In this document: positions 49,916 to 61,500 of the stretch, piece by piece
Position numbering within the stretch: the stretch's first letter is position 1
Layout of the letters: each line of letters begins with the position of its first letter
Source: Odontesthes bonariensis
Taxonomy: Eukaryota; Chordata; Actinopteri; Atheriniformes; Atherinopsidae
Direction: 5' to 3'
Length of the DNA: 64,000 bases
Assembly: GCF_027942865.1 (NCBI RefSeq)
Contig: NC_134517.1
Location: 18,048,009-18,112,008, forward strand
Notes under the pieces: generated by a model
Database searches by the model: none
The model's input: the letters and a program-made list of their open reading frames with translations, nothing else
What the model was told of the DNA's origin: nothing
Translations under genes and position numbers: made by a program

Positions 49916-52622
49916 GTATACTTATCTTAAATACTTAACATTTTGTGGAAAGGTCCGTAGTCAGCACTTAAAATCTGAGTCGGTCAGTTGAACTGACTAG
50001 CTGTTAGCTTAGCCAGTTAGCTGTCCGCTATCGTTAGCTTAGCTCATTAACTGACCGTTATCTGTTAGCTTAGCCCTTTAGCTGAGCATTTCCATCAGGG
50101 TGTGGTCCTAGTCACTATTTATTTATAATATCAGAGGACTATTTTAGCATCATGGACATAAAAAGCTGGTTTATCATTTACTGTGAAAGTCATGATCTAA
50201 GGGGTCAGATTTATCTCACCCGGCATTCAAAACAATGACTAAACAAGCTAATGCATGAATTGACAAGACTGATTGATGGGGCGTTTATTACCTGCAGAAG
50301 TTGCAGAGACAATACATTACGTCTTTAAAATGTTTAGCTTTGTTTGAGCGAGAAATAAATGATTAAATGAGTTTGCTGCGTTCAAAAGTATTGCTGAAAA
50401 TAAACGGAAGTTGATTAAAAATAGGTAAAGTATGAAAAAAATTTGAAGTAGCCAATTTTCACATTTTCACATATTTTGTATTTGTCATTTATTTATCAAT
50501 TGGCAAAGTGCAGTCTGGTTTATATACAGGCTTATACCTATTATCCAAAGTAGCTCTGGGCATCACTTAATTGTTGTGGAGTAAACAACAATATATCCCT
50601 CTAAGATGTGTTAATGGTGAGCTACACTGAAGCTAAGTAAAGTACAAAAAGTAGGTAAAAATCTGTAACATTGTAAGTGAAGCACTGTATATGGTAATAA
50701 TAACTTCATTGATATGATTTAACTTTTAAAAGATTCCCAAAGGTTTAGTTGTGCTTTAAAGACTGTCTTTAGTTTGCCTTTTTTTCTGGTACAGCTGTCA
50801 GTGAAACATTTAGTGTGGTGTAGGAGTACTTTCACATACACACAGACAAATGTGTGGGATCCTTATGAAACGCGCTGTTTTAAGACACTTTTGAAGTAGT
50901 AATCGCTCTGCGTCGGCAATCATTCTCATTGTTCTGGTTCTGTCGGTCATTGAATGCTACACTTATCGTTGAGCACTTCTCATGCGAACAGTATGCATTG
51001 CTTAAATGAAGCAGACAATTGGAAAAGTGACGGGTGTAGAAATATCAAATGGGTAAAGGAGAGGAGATTTACTGAAGTTATCAAATCCATAGAGGGTGCA
51101 TTAAAGTAAATCAGTTAAAAGGCAGAATGAAAACTATACAAACTGTTATGCCAATTAGTAAAACGGATTACATGTAAAGATAGAATACAAGTAAATACAT
51201 GAAATGTGGATTTTATGTCTCTAAGACCTAGACTTTAAAATGCTACCTGCTATTTTGTTTCTTCAGGCTAAATCTCTTTTGCCTTTCTCATGGTCCTACA
51301 GATCATCTTCAATCCCGATGAGACCAGTGTGTCAGTGAAAGAGGTACATTTCAATTCATTAAACATTAATAACAAACTGCATTTGTCTGTAGTGCATTGC
51401 ATGACCTCCTGTTTGTGGTTTCGTCCCAGTGTGTCGAAGGCGTCATCGGTGGAACGGACTATAACCAGAGTAAAGTGAATCAGTGGACGGCCAGTATAGT
51501 GGAGCACTCTCTGACCCACCTGGTGAAACAAGGACGGCCGTTCAAATACATAGGTGACCCATCACTTTTGTACCATTTACCTCCTTATTTACAAAGTTCC
51601 CCATCGTGTAGACTAACTGAAGCTGGATATCATGTGGATGTGGGCTGGTCCTATGCAAAGGCCTAATGTGTGCAACGCTGCTCTCTGGTGTGTTGCAGTG
51701 AACTGTTCGATCATGCAGAAGAGCGGCGCCGGTCTCCACACAGCCAACTCCTGCTACTGGGACACTGCCACTGATGGTAAGAAACTACATTAAAGCAAGA
51801 GCTTAAATCAGTGCCTGAGTTTGAGCTATTTTCCTGCACGTAAGACAGGCCTAAATTCCCTAGTTAAATTCTGCCTTAACAAGAAAAAGTTTTCGTGATT
51901 TCCACCTAAAAAGTGTAGTTACTAACAAATCCGTAAATCCGCTGGTAGGCTGGGAACATTAACAGTTTTATCACATCGAGACTGTAATTAGATTGGATGT
52001 GTAACTTTTCTTTTAATGGCATTCAGGGGATTCAGGTGGATAAATCATGTCCCGTTTTTCTGCTGTTTGTCTTACTTTACTGAGCATAAATGTGCTGCAT
52101 TACTCTTAATTTGTTTCTTTGTTTTAATGGGAAATTCTACCTTGTGAATCAAGATTAAAAGTTAATAAGGTTAGAACCATTTGTGCAATTTGTAACACTG
52201 GATTTTGCAGCTTGTACTGAAATGTAATTACAGTGTTCAAAAGATGCAAATGGGGCTGGTTCATTCAGTTCTAAAGTCAACACAACTGGGTTGTTCATGG
52301 TTTTTTAATTTGGGTGGTGGGAAATTTGGCAATGGTCAGAAAAGTGACCATAAAAAGAAAAACTGCAGCCAAGATTATTCAGACTCGGGTTATTATTTTC
52401 ACATGGAAAACATTTAACAATAGGTTACTAAAATAGCCGCAACTTGCCCTCCAGTCTGCTTTTATAGATTCAATCACAAGATCTTTTCCCTGTAGAAATG
52501 TAACGAATTTCATGGAGAGCGTGGTTTGATGTCTGTGTGTTTCAGGAAGCTGCACCGTCAGGTGGGAGAACCGCACCATGTACTGTGTGGTCAGTGTGTT
52601 TGCCGTTGCCATAGCGCTGTGA
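49889..52622 (+). CDS. dynlt3: Dynein light chain Tctex-type 3, five exons
   Basis: DYNLT3 is a light chain of cytoplasmic dynein that binds the intermediate chain as a dimer and links cargo; that role is known for the family. Exons: 49889-49915, 51302-51343, 51430-51553, 51699-51776 and 52546-52622, with GT-AG borders and matching phases. The product has 115 residues; human has 116. It starts [16 protein letters not shown] and holds [32 protein letters not shown], then [13 protein letters not shown] and the hydrophobic end [11 protein letters not shown] (Q/T)WTA(S/A)IVE motif and the [10 protein letters not shown] strand mark the Tctex1 fold. The ATG has A at -3 and G at +4. The neighbours sytl5 and xk fit the vertebrate block. 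Confidence 0.97.
50001..50087. repeat. Tandem repeat of about 31 bp, 2.8 copies
   Basis: Units begin (C)(T)GTTAGCTTAGC at 50001, 50031 and 50062 in dynlt3 intron 1, with diverged second halves. Confidence 0.75.
51302..51343 (+). CDS. dynlt3: dynlt3 exon 2
   Basis: A 42-bp exon (14 codons) encoding [14 protein letters not shown], between CTACAG and GTACAT. Confidence 0.93.
51430..51553 (+). CDS. dynlt3: dynlt3 exon 3
   Basis: A 124-bp exon encoding [20 protein letters not shown] and then [20 protein letters not shown]. The intron before it has only 86 bp. Confidence 0.97.
51699..51776 (+). CDS. dynlt3: dynlt3 exon 4
   Basis: A 78-bp exon encoding [20 protein letters not shown] and DTATD. 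Acceptor TTGCAG, donor GTAAGA. Confidence 0.97.
52546..52622 (+). CDS. dynlt3: dynlt3 exon 5 and stop
   Basis: A 77-bp exon encoding [20 protein letters not shown] and AIAL, then TGA at 52620-52622. Confidence 0.97.
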
Positions 52623-53131
52623 CGCCGGTGCTAGGCTGCACCCGCCCCGCTCCAAACGCCATCAGGTCCGAAGCTGTGCTTGAAATGACACGGTGACCAA
52701 AAGCCGCAAGGATCCTGCGATGAAGCCCTTCCACTCCAAGCCGATCATTTCTCCCCACATGCAGGAACAATAGCTGTGGTTTGTGTTCGTGCGTTAGCTT
52801 CATACGGACTAAAGTCATGCTCAGAGAACTACCCCCCCCCCCGTTCATCTCAAATGTACTTTTTAAACATGACTCTCACGTGTTCTTTGCTCCAGAGCAG
52901 CCAGCTGCTGAGAAGAGAACTAAAACCTGATCGATTTCGAGCCTGAGGATGGCAGGAGTTTGTGGTTGATTTAATGTAATTTTTATGTCAAAATTTCAAC
53001 TTGTTGAGTTTTATTGACGACCAAATCCCTGCAACAGCAATGACATCCCCATCAGCCTCAGTTGTACTTTCTTTAGCGCTGTTTAGCACATATTAGCATG
53101 CAGCACTTAAAGCTTTTTGAATACATTCCCA

Positions 53132-53137
53132 AATAAA
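53132..53137 (+). terminator. dynlt3: dynlt3 poly(A) signal, proximal
   Basis: Canonical AATAAA about 510 bp after the stop codon. Confidence 0.5.
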
Positions 53138-53364
53138 ACCGACCGAACTGTTGAACTGCTGTAAGAAGTGTTGCTGTAAGAAAAGTCTCATTGTTGTGAT
53201 TTAGTAAATAGTCACCCATCTACACGTGTAAAGTGTATCTGCCAGGGTTCGTAGGAAATTTGATAATTTATTGATCTGTGAGGGCATGACATCCTGTATC
53301 TAGTCGTTTGGTGGTCATTCCTGAGGATGATGACCATTGTCTTTGTTGTTTTTAGATGAAGTTC

Positions 53365-53370
53365 AATAAA
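53365..53370 (+). terminator. dynlt3: dynlt3 poly(A) signal, distal
   Basis: Canonical AATAAA about 740 bp after the stop codon, with a GT/T-rich stretch beyond it. Confidence 0.6.
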
Positions 53371-53558
53371 TTAGTTTGATCATCTGTAGTTTTTGTTTCT
53401 GAGTGCACACCCATCATTGCAAACCACAAAAAGTGGGATTTGTTAAGCTGAAACGTGGAGAGGAATTTGACCAACTTGCAGTTTTGGATGTTCTCCACTA
53501 GAGGTCAGCCTAGAAACAACTTGGATAAATAAAGGCAATATTCACATATAAATATATA

Positions 53559-53564
53559 TTTATT
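53559..53564 (-). terminator. xk: xk poly(A) signal, distal candidate
   Basis: AATAAA on the minus strand about 1.05 kb after the xk stop codon. A second copy is at 53646-53651. Either would end xk within 200-300 bp of the dynlt3 end. Confidence 0.45.
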
Positions 53565-53570
53565 CTTCAA

Positions 53571-54610
53571 TTTCTTTTTTTAAGTAGGGTTTCATATTTC
53601 AAACACTGGAGACTGTTGTGTACAAGAATGTTTTGTCTTAGTAATTTTATTTGTCTTTTTTTTTTTTGGCATTAAATGTTGCTTATTTGTACAAACATTA
53701 GGATCATTCATGTGATTTTTCGAGGCCACCGGTCCTCTGCAGATATACATTGCAAAAAGGAGTTGGTGCAAACACGACCACACTGACATTCTTACTCCCT
53801 CTCACGCACACGATTGGACATTAAAGGTCGCAAATGAGCGGATATATCCGAAGCATTTTCAGTTCCATACGAACCAGTTTATGTGCACTCGCTGTAAATA
53901 CTCAAACTAAAAGGACAGACAGGGCTGACAGACGCAACAGGCAAATAAAAACATTTCACATCACTGTGGCTGCTGCTGCTTCGAAGACACTTAAATTCTT
54001 TGTGTAAACGTGCAAAAAGCATCAGGCTTCTCTGAAGTGCCCAAGCTTCACAGTAACGTGTTTGGTGATCAAGCCGGCTCTTAAACATCATGTGGAGAGG
54101 AAACATCTAGTCACCGAGCGCAGGTAGCACATCACAAAAAGCAGCGTGTGGCAATCATAAAGCTATTATCTAGGAGTAAAAAAAAAAAAATTTAAATAAA
54201 TAAAGCTGATTGCTTTACAAAGAAAAGCCTCTTCCCCTCTTCTGAATAATAACGTTCCGCCTCATCTGAAGCTCCACACATGCACACCTTCATGCCAAAA
54301 AGAGACTAAATACAATCGCTTTAAAATGCACGGCTCCTTGTGATCAGTAACGCAGCTTATGGTGGGGTCCGTGTGTTGGTTTTACTCGTGTTAAAGGCTG
54401 CAGGATGAAAGGTCAACATGTTGGCTGATGAGACGGGTGAGCATTGCCACCGTGTGTGCAGTCAAGACAAGTGCTTCATTTTGGAGCTGAGATGGACGTA
54501 TGAGATCAGAGGAGCGTGAACTCGACTCACAGAGGGATCCACATGGCACTTCGAAGGTCACAGAGGGAACGAAGAGTCTCTGCGTGGCATTTCCAAACGG
54601 TTGGGAGGGT
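53571..54610 (-). other. xk: xk 3' UTR
   Basis: Lies between the xk stop codon and the minus-strand AATAAA. It contains an A-rich block near 54178-54201 and no open frame of note. Confidence 0.55.
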
Positions 54611-55524
54611 CTAAGCGTTGCACGAGACGCAGTGGCCGACGTCACCATTGAGTCTACCTGTGCCGATGTCCGCCTCGTTGGGAATGTCAAAGATTGTGTC
54701 ATTGAGCATGTCGTATGTTGTGTCATTAGGGATGTCGTCTGTGCTGTCGCTGCCCGTTTCTTGGTTTTGCTCGTTGGGAGCGGGCGGCTCCAGCACGGCC
54801 TTCCCCACCGGCCCGCTTTGAGGCGAAGCCGAGCTGCACGCGAGGCAGAGGAGGGACGGGCAATCCCAAAGGCCCTGTGTCATGCTGGAGGAGAAGAGCC
54901 TCCGACATGGATGACAGAACTGGTAGAAGACCAGCATGAAGAAGATGGCGACGGCGTAGGCTACCAGCAGCTGCAGCACCAGCAGCGGGGCGCAGATGAA
55001 CTGGTAGACGTCGGTTTTATAGATGTACCACAGCAGCAGCAGCGAGGCGTTCTCCACGAACCGCAACATGTAGTAAACCGCCATGCGATACCAATTCTGG
55101 GACTTGTTGATGAGGTCTGGGTCACTCAGTTTCACCTGCACGGCCGACCAGCAGAACATGTTGATGCCGGCGTAGAGGAAGGTGAGCAGACACAGGACGA
55201 TGGTGGTTCCCACCCTGGTGAGTGTTTTTTCGATGTTCTCGGGGAACGGCGAGTGGCTTTGCCAGAACAGGATCCAGGGGTAGAGGAAGAAGATGAGGAA
55301 GTTCAGAAAAACCACAGGCAGGACCCAGAGCTGCAGCACGGAGCTGAACAGAACCAGGACCACCACACGAGTGGCGATCTCAAAGCTTCTCCACAGGAAA
55401 ATGCACAGATAAGCCACGGGCCGGACGTCCACCTCGTAGTCGTCATATTTGATCTTAATGGCCAGGATGTTGCAGCGCAGCGCTCCGTACACGATGGACA
55501 GGAGGGAAATCACCATCAGTGTTC
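54611..55524 (-). CDS. xk: xk exon 3 and stop
   Basis: A 914-bp exon with about 303 codons before the stop. It encodes most membrane segments (for example [20 protein letters not shown]) and [20 protein letters not shown], then the cytosolic tail from [11 protein letters not shown] onward. Confidence 0.97.
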
Positions 55525-58500
55525 CTGACACAGGAAGAGAGACAAAGATACGAAGACGTCATCGTTTACATTTAGGCAGTTTGTCGGAAGATTTTTATTC
55601 ATTCTATCTCTTTCTTTTAAACCGTCCTCCTTCACATTTCTTGTCCTCGTTGATCCTGTTTGTAGTGTTTACAGAAAGCTTCCAGACCCTGTCGAGTTTT
55701 CCACTTGTCTCCCCTCACTGGTGCAATGCAATTCTCCACAAAAGTAAGTTTTGGAGCGTTTTGCTAGTTCATTAGAAATAAGAGGTTTTTTGGGGGGGTT
55801 GTTTATGCTCTGCCGCTATCAATCCTTCTGCTCACACCGGACAGTAAAACAGAAATGAATTATCTGAACTTAACACGAGCCGTGTGAACTTACACAAAGC
55901 GCGTGATCTGATTGATAACCAGTTGGCCTGAACGTCTTTGGCACATGACCAATAGGATACAATACAATGCATGGAAGAAACTAAAAATAAAGTGATCCTT
56001 ATTATTAGAATTATTTTGACTTTTAATTCCTTTCAGACACTATGAACCCAAGTTATATTTGATCTGGTGTCTCAATAACTTAAAGGGACACTATGTAATT
56101 TCTTCCCCCATCTAGTGGTGCAATTTTATTTTGCAAAGTTGAATGAATTTGCTCTCTAGCGCCTCACGTTTTCAAATGTGCGCTGCAACTTCTTGAACTA
56201 CGGCAAGCGGAATGTGTCAAGATTCAAGAAGCTATAGCTTCAGACTCAAGGTCCATACAAACAAAAAGAAATCAAGACACACAGTACAAAGGATTACATA
56301 ACACACATACAACAACACTATGAATACAGATGACAGATAACATGTCAGATAACATAACATCTCCTTTGGTGTGCAAGCAATGCAATTAGTCATATTCCGG
56401 GAGTTACCGGAAGTGACGTTGACGCAGCGTTAGCATTAGCCTGTGTTAGCAATAGGAGCATTAGCAGCGGTAAATAAACTCCCGGTAAACTTACAAACTT
56501 TCTAATGCCTCGTTTTGTGAGCTAAGAGCCTATGTGTACTACGGCAGAAGTTTGGTAACAATCAATGCATTATTAGTGGGATCATTTACGAGATAAAATC
56601 TATTTAGCATTTTTTTTTTTTTTAAACTTTATTAGTAAATCAACAAAATAACAGTTTACAAATGTGAGCATAACGCCAAAAAGAAGATATCCAGGGGGAG
56701 CATAGGAATAATAATAAAAAGAAGAAGATGATGCACTTACAAAAAGAAAGCTAATGAACACAAAGACATATGTGCCAAGGAATAAAATCTATTTAGCATT
56801 AGCGGCTGTAATAAGCCATTTGGCGGAAATGACGTCACAATGACGTCATTTCCGCTTTTAGGCCTGGTGGGGAAATCGCGATTCGAAGTGCTTTATGTCC
56901 CTCTCGGCACTTCGTCATTTTTCATAGAGCGGAAGGACATGGCAGCCTCCATAGAGCTTACCTGCTCTATGTAGATACAGACAAGTTATTCTTCACTCAG
57001 GAGGATAAGTGAGATTTTTGACAGAGATCATTTTACACCAATGAGAACTAACTTATGAATGAATATGTTGATTTGAGCTAATAAATGACTTAATTTATTA
57101 CATAGTGTCCCTTTAATAAACAGTTACTAAACGGCCATTTTCTCAATTCGGGCCGGCCACACGACAACGCCGTACTGTCGCACATCTCAAAGACATGTCG
57201 GCAGGAGGAATGGGGACAAAATCAAAACACTTGCACTACATCGCTTGGCATCCATGTTCTAAAGTGTTGTGAGGGGGAACAGCAACATTACAAGGTAGTA
57301 AAGGCTTCACTGTCCAAACTTTGGAATGTGCTGCAGGCCTTTAATGCAAAAATGATTAAAGTTAATGTAAGGACCACTGTGGGTGTTTTTCTTCCTGTTT
57401 TTTCATATGGAGCCAACCTTTTCTGCTTTTAGATCGGTGGAATTTTCTGCCGTTGGGATATTTTGACAGCCTGCAGACACAGGGGGAGTTATGGCAGCAG
57501 GCACAAGGCTCTATAATGCACATATGGTCTCCTGATTATTTCTTTTTTCCAACTGACTTGACGGATTATGAACCATGAATGAGTCATTTAAAACGAGGGA
57601 GGTCATCACAGTGAGACTGGTTCATCCATATAATGTATTTACAACATCTTTTTTCTTGCCCTAATTTCAAGACCAGATGCCCCAGTTTGACTGTGTGAAC
57701 ATTTTCCAAAATCCCTCCTAGGAATACTGACTCCCACGCGCTTGCATGGTGTTACATTCTGACCCCACATCCGGACCATTCGGCGGAGAGAATGACCATT
57801 TTCTATCGTCTCTGTCAGAGAGGCGGTTACATAACACCACTTGACTCATGAAACAGCATCCCCTTATGTCCAATGTGGCACTAAGCAGATCAGCCCACGC
57901 TGTAGGAGGCTTGTGACAGACTCATAAAAATAAAATAAAAATCACAAACAGCACAGCCCCTTCTCTTCCTCACCTCTGCCGATGGACACCCCCCGCTGCA
58001 GGACACAGATGTAGAGCTGCAGGGTGAGCTGGGGGGCCGATCCCAGGAAGGCCTGAATGACAGAGGTGCGGGCGAAGGCTGCTCGGTGCGTAAACAGTTT
58101 CCCCTCCGCCTGCCCCACCTGCCGCTCCACCTCCTCCGACTGACCCCCTCGGGGCATCTGCTTCTTCCTGGTGATGCTGACATAAGGCTCCTCCACGCAG
58201 CCCACGCTGCCATAGATGCAGAACGCCTCCAGACACCTGAAACAGCAGGCAGCGTTTCATCACTGACAAATCCTCTTCATTTCATCACATAATCCACAAA
58301 AAACATGCATACACAGCAGTAACAAATGGGAAAAAAAATGGGGGGAAAAACCTGAACCAGACAAGTAATGGTAAAGAAAAATAACAATGCGAAAGCTTTA
58401 ATGTCTTTTTTACATCTCTGTTGCCACAAACAGCTTTTCTATGTGGAGTTTGCATGTTCTGGGAGACCTCTGGAAGGCATCCCTACCAGATGTTACACCC

Positions 58501-61500
58501 CCCCACTTGTGAACAAGAACACCCGAGACACCTAAACTCTTCCACTTGACGCAGCAACTCATTCCCAACCTGGAGAGGCCGCTATACTCTTTCCTGACCG
58601 AGGACTTTGAGACTTCAAGGAGCTCCTTTTTATCCCAGCTTGTTCCCATAGAAAAGACCCGGTGACCCCAGAATCACAAAGCACCTCCAACAGGAAACCA
58701 CAAGGGACACAAAACACATGAGCACCGGTGGTCCTAACGCTCTTCAGTATCCTGGAGCTGGTCCAAAACCAGGACCACAACCACATTGCTCCACCTGGAT
58801 CACTGAAAGCTCCACATTTAATTGAAAAAAAGAGAAATGTTATTGTTTTTGAGAAAATATATGCAACATTTCTTGTTTTGTTTTTCAAACAAATTTTAGG
58901 CACTTCATGCCTTTCGTTTGCGAGATGCCAAGGGAAAAAGGGGTCATAAACACGGCCTGGCGAAATCTAGGCGACGCAAACCCCGCCACTCTGGAGCTGA
59001 ATCTCACGGTAACGTTTCAGACACCTTGTGGAATCCCTGTTACACCAAGAACTGTGGCTCGGGAGCAAAGGTGAGGCCTTATCCAGCATCAGAGCTCTGC
59101 GTCCCCTTCCTGCAGGAGTAAGGAAGGTCAGGGGTTAATCGCAGTTCCTGTGCATGGTCTGTACGTGACAGAGTTCGTCATCTGCATCACTACGCAAGGG
59201 TCACGTCCGCTTCTGTTTTTCCAGCCGATATTGGGCAACATTAAGCTCGAGCGCTCGGTCTCTTTGATCCTGCGAGAAAGACATGTCCAACAGACAGAGG
59301 TCAAAGTGGCCAAGCTGCATGTGATTATTCTCCTCAGGATCATTATTCGAAGTGACCCCTCGCACAGTGTCACTTTGCTATAAATATTGACGCACACCTT
59401 CTATAGTCGGCATGTGAAAGTGATCCTCTGCTGCTTTCTCACTTCACTGGACTGGAATTTTTTTTGTTTTCTTTTACACATACCTTCACTTCCCTCATTT
59501 ACTTCATTTGCATGTGGACCTTCCACTCATGAGAGGACAGTAGACGGTGGACCTTGAAAAAAAGACGACGTGATCCAACCACTCAAGACTTTCTGCCACA
59601 TAAACAGGCAAAAAGTTCACAAAGCAGCTGAAGAAGAAATTATTGCTCATCTTGAATGTGCAAATATGACTAACTAAAGCATTGCCACTTCTGAAAGATC
59701 ACACTGTCGATTAATAAAAAAGTCCACAAGTGTTTTCAGAGCAACCAGCCGTTAAAGAATGATAACGTTTGCATAATTGCTGTTTGGGCAGATAAGAGGA
59801 GGAAGTGCTGCTTCGCTGCCCGCAGCAGAGACAGACATTCCCTTTACTGCTCGTGTTGTCAGAGATAAGGAGCTGGCAGTGACGCGGGCTATTCTTAGAG
59901 CTGCTTTTCGCTGAAGGAAGATGTGAAAGTCTGTAGAGTAATTATTCCAGTGCACACGAGAGGGGAAACGGGCCGTTTTAGATCAGAGCCACAGAGGCTC
60001 TGCAGCTGGGGGATCGATGCGAGGGAGAGAAACAAAAATATAAAGGTCACCGAGTCATGAACACAACCGTCTCTGACAATGGATGAGTTATCTGTTGACA
60101 AGCTGAATAATTAACGCCCATATTTGGTTTATAATGCTGAGTTTCTGACATTAATTGCCTTGATTTCTCAGCTAATCATCTGGTCCATTAAAGAGTGCAC
60201 ATTCATGTCATTTTCAGATGTGTAATTTAGTTGAGGGAGTTTCCTAAAATGGTTTTAAATACCTGAATCTAAAAACTAATATTTCTGATATTCTCCACAC
60301 AGCAGCGCCTCCTTTTCGGCTCCCGTCTCTTTAAGGCCCCTCACTCCCGGAAGCCCCGGTCCAATCCTATTGGTCAAAAATGTCAAAAAAAAAGGTTTGA
60401 CATATGCCACTTGGAGAAGGGTGTCATGTAAACACGTCACATGATTATGCAGACAATTGAGGGAAGAAGAGCCTGGACTACAAACGAGGTGTTTCAGGAA
60501 GTTCAGCGCTCAAAACGGAAAAATCCAAAAAGCATCATTTAAGATAATCACCACGTTGTGTTTTTACTTACATTTAACACAGTGTCCAGACTTAACTGTA
60601 CTTTTAAATGCACTAAAAGACAAATAACAAACAGTCTGATGGACAAAAACTCAATACGTCTCTCGAACGTTGGTGTAAAAGTGGTTTGAAATGACAGCGA
60701 ACGCTTCAAAGTTGGTGAAAACATGAGTTAATCTCTTATAATCTGGAGTGGCACATTTTCCATTTGACCTTTCGGGCCTCGAATAACTCGCACACGTTGC
60801 ACCAACGTTTTAATGACACCAGGCCAGAGTCAGTGATCTTCAATAAAAGCTGAAGGTCTGAGCCCTCAAATAGTGTTTTTTTTTCCGTATTTCTAGTTTC
60901 TTCAGAGGCTGAGAAATAAAACCTCTTCGAGGACAGTTTTAAGTTTTACAGAAAGTCCTCAGCTTCCAGGACATCCTCCCTATTAACAAGTGGGTTAAAA
61001 TAACACGCCCAGGACACGAAACAGCTATGTGGAGCAGTGGAACTGGGAAAGGTCTAAGGAAATCTTTAAAATATGCTGCAAATGCTTGAGACATTTCTGA
61101 CACTGACCATCGTCAACCAACAGAGATCATTATACGCATGTTTATACTTCTTCATGATGAGTAAACTGAGCCCAATAAGTTAAGTGTGAGGCGTGTCCCT
61201 TTAAGAGGTCAACTTGAAGATTGGATTTCCTTCTGGAGCTGTTTTTGGATCTGCAGGCAACAAATAACAAACTTTAGTGGATTGTCATCAAACCTGCTGC
61301 AGGTTAATTTGAAGTTCCTGTGTGCATTTGGATGAGGGCAGCTCCGAAGAACTGTTTTCACTCCTGATTACTCTGCACCGCATTCATTTTCTTACCCTTT
61401 CGTTAAAACCTCAACTCAGCGTTGCTCATACAGCAGCTTTCAAGCTGAAGTGCAAAGCTTAAAGACACAAGTGAAGACATGAAGCAGAACGTAAAAGCTA

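Larger units (their letters stand above)
52623..53390 (+). other. dynlt3: dynlt3 3' UTR
   Basis: Follows the stop codon. It contains a C run (about 52832-52841) and two AATAAA signals, at 53132-53137 and 53365-53370. The second is followed by a TTTTTGTTTCTGAGTG stretch compatible with a cleavage region. Confidence 0.7.
56084..57112. mobile_element. TTAA-flanked MITE in xk intron 2
   Basis: Inverted ends AGGGACACTATGTAAT match over 16 bp, with TTAA on both sides (56080-56083 and 57113-57116). About 1,029 bp, of which about 190 bp is a later insertion. No coding capacity. Confidence 0.88.

Noticed and set aside
54500..55528. 342-codon open frame on the plus strand
   Set aside because: It is the antisense shadow of xk exon 3. 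The minus-strand frame matches XK; the plus frame matches nothing and is rich in Q, E and H.
57890..58269. Alternative minus-strand frames over xk exon 2
   Set aside because: Only the frame with [10 protein letters not shown] to GVSIGR keeps phase with exons 1 and 3.
58918..59121. 67-codon open frame starting [13 protein letters not shown]
   Set aside because: Short, no similarity, no splice or promoter context in xk intron 1.
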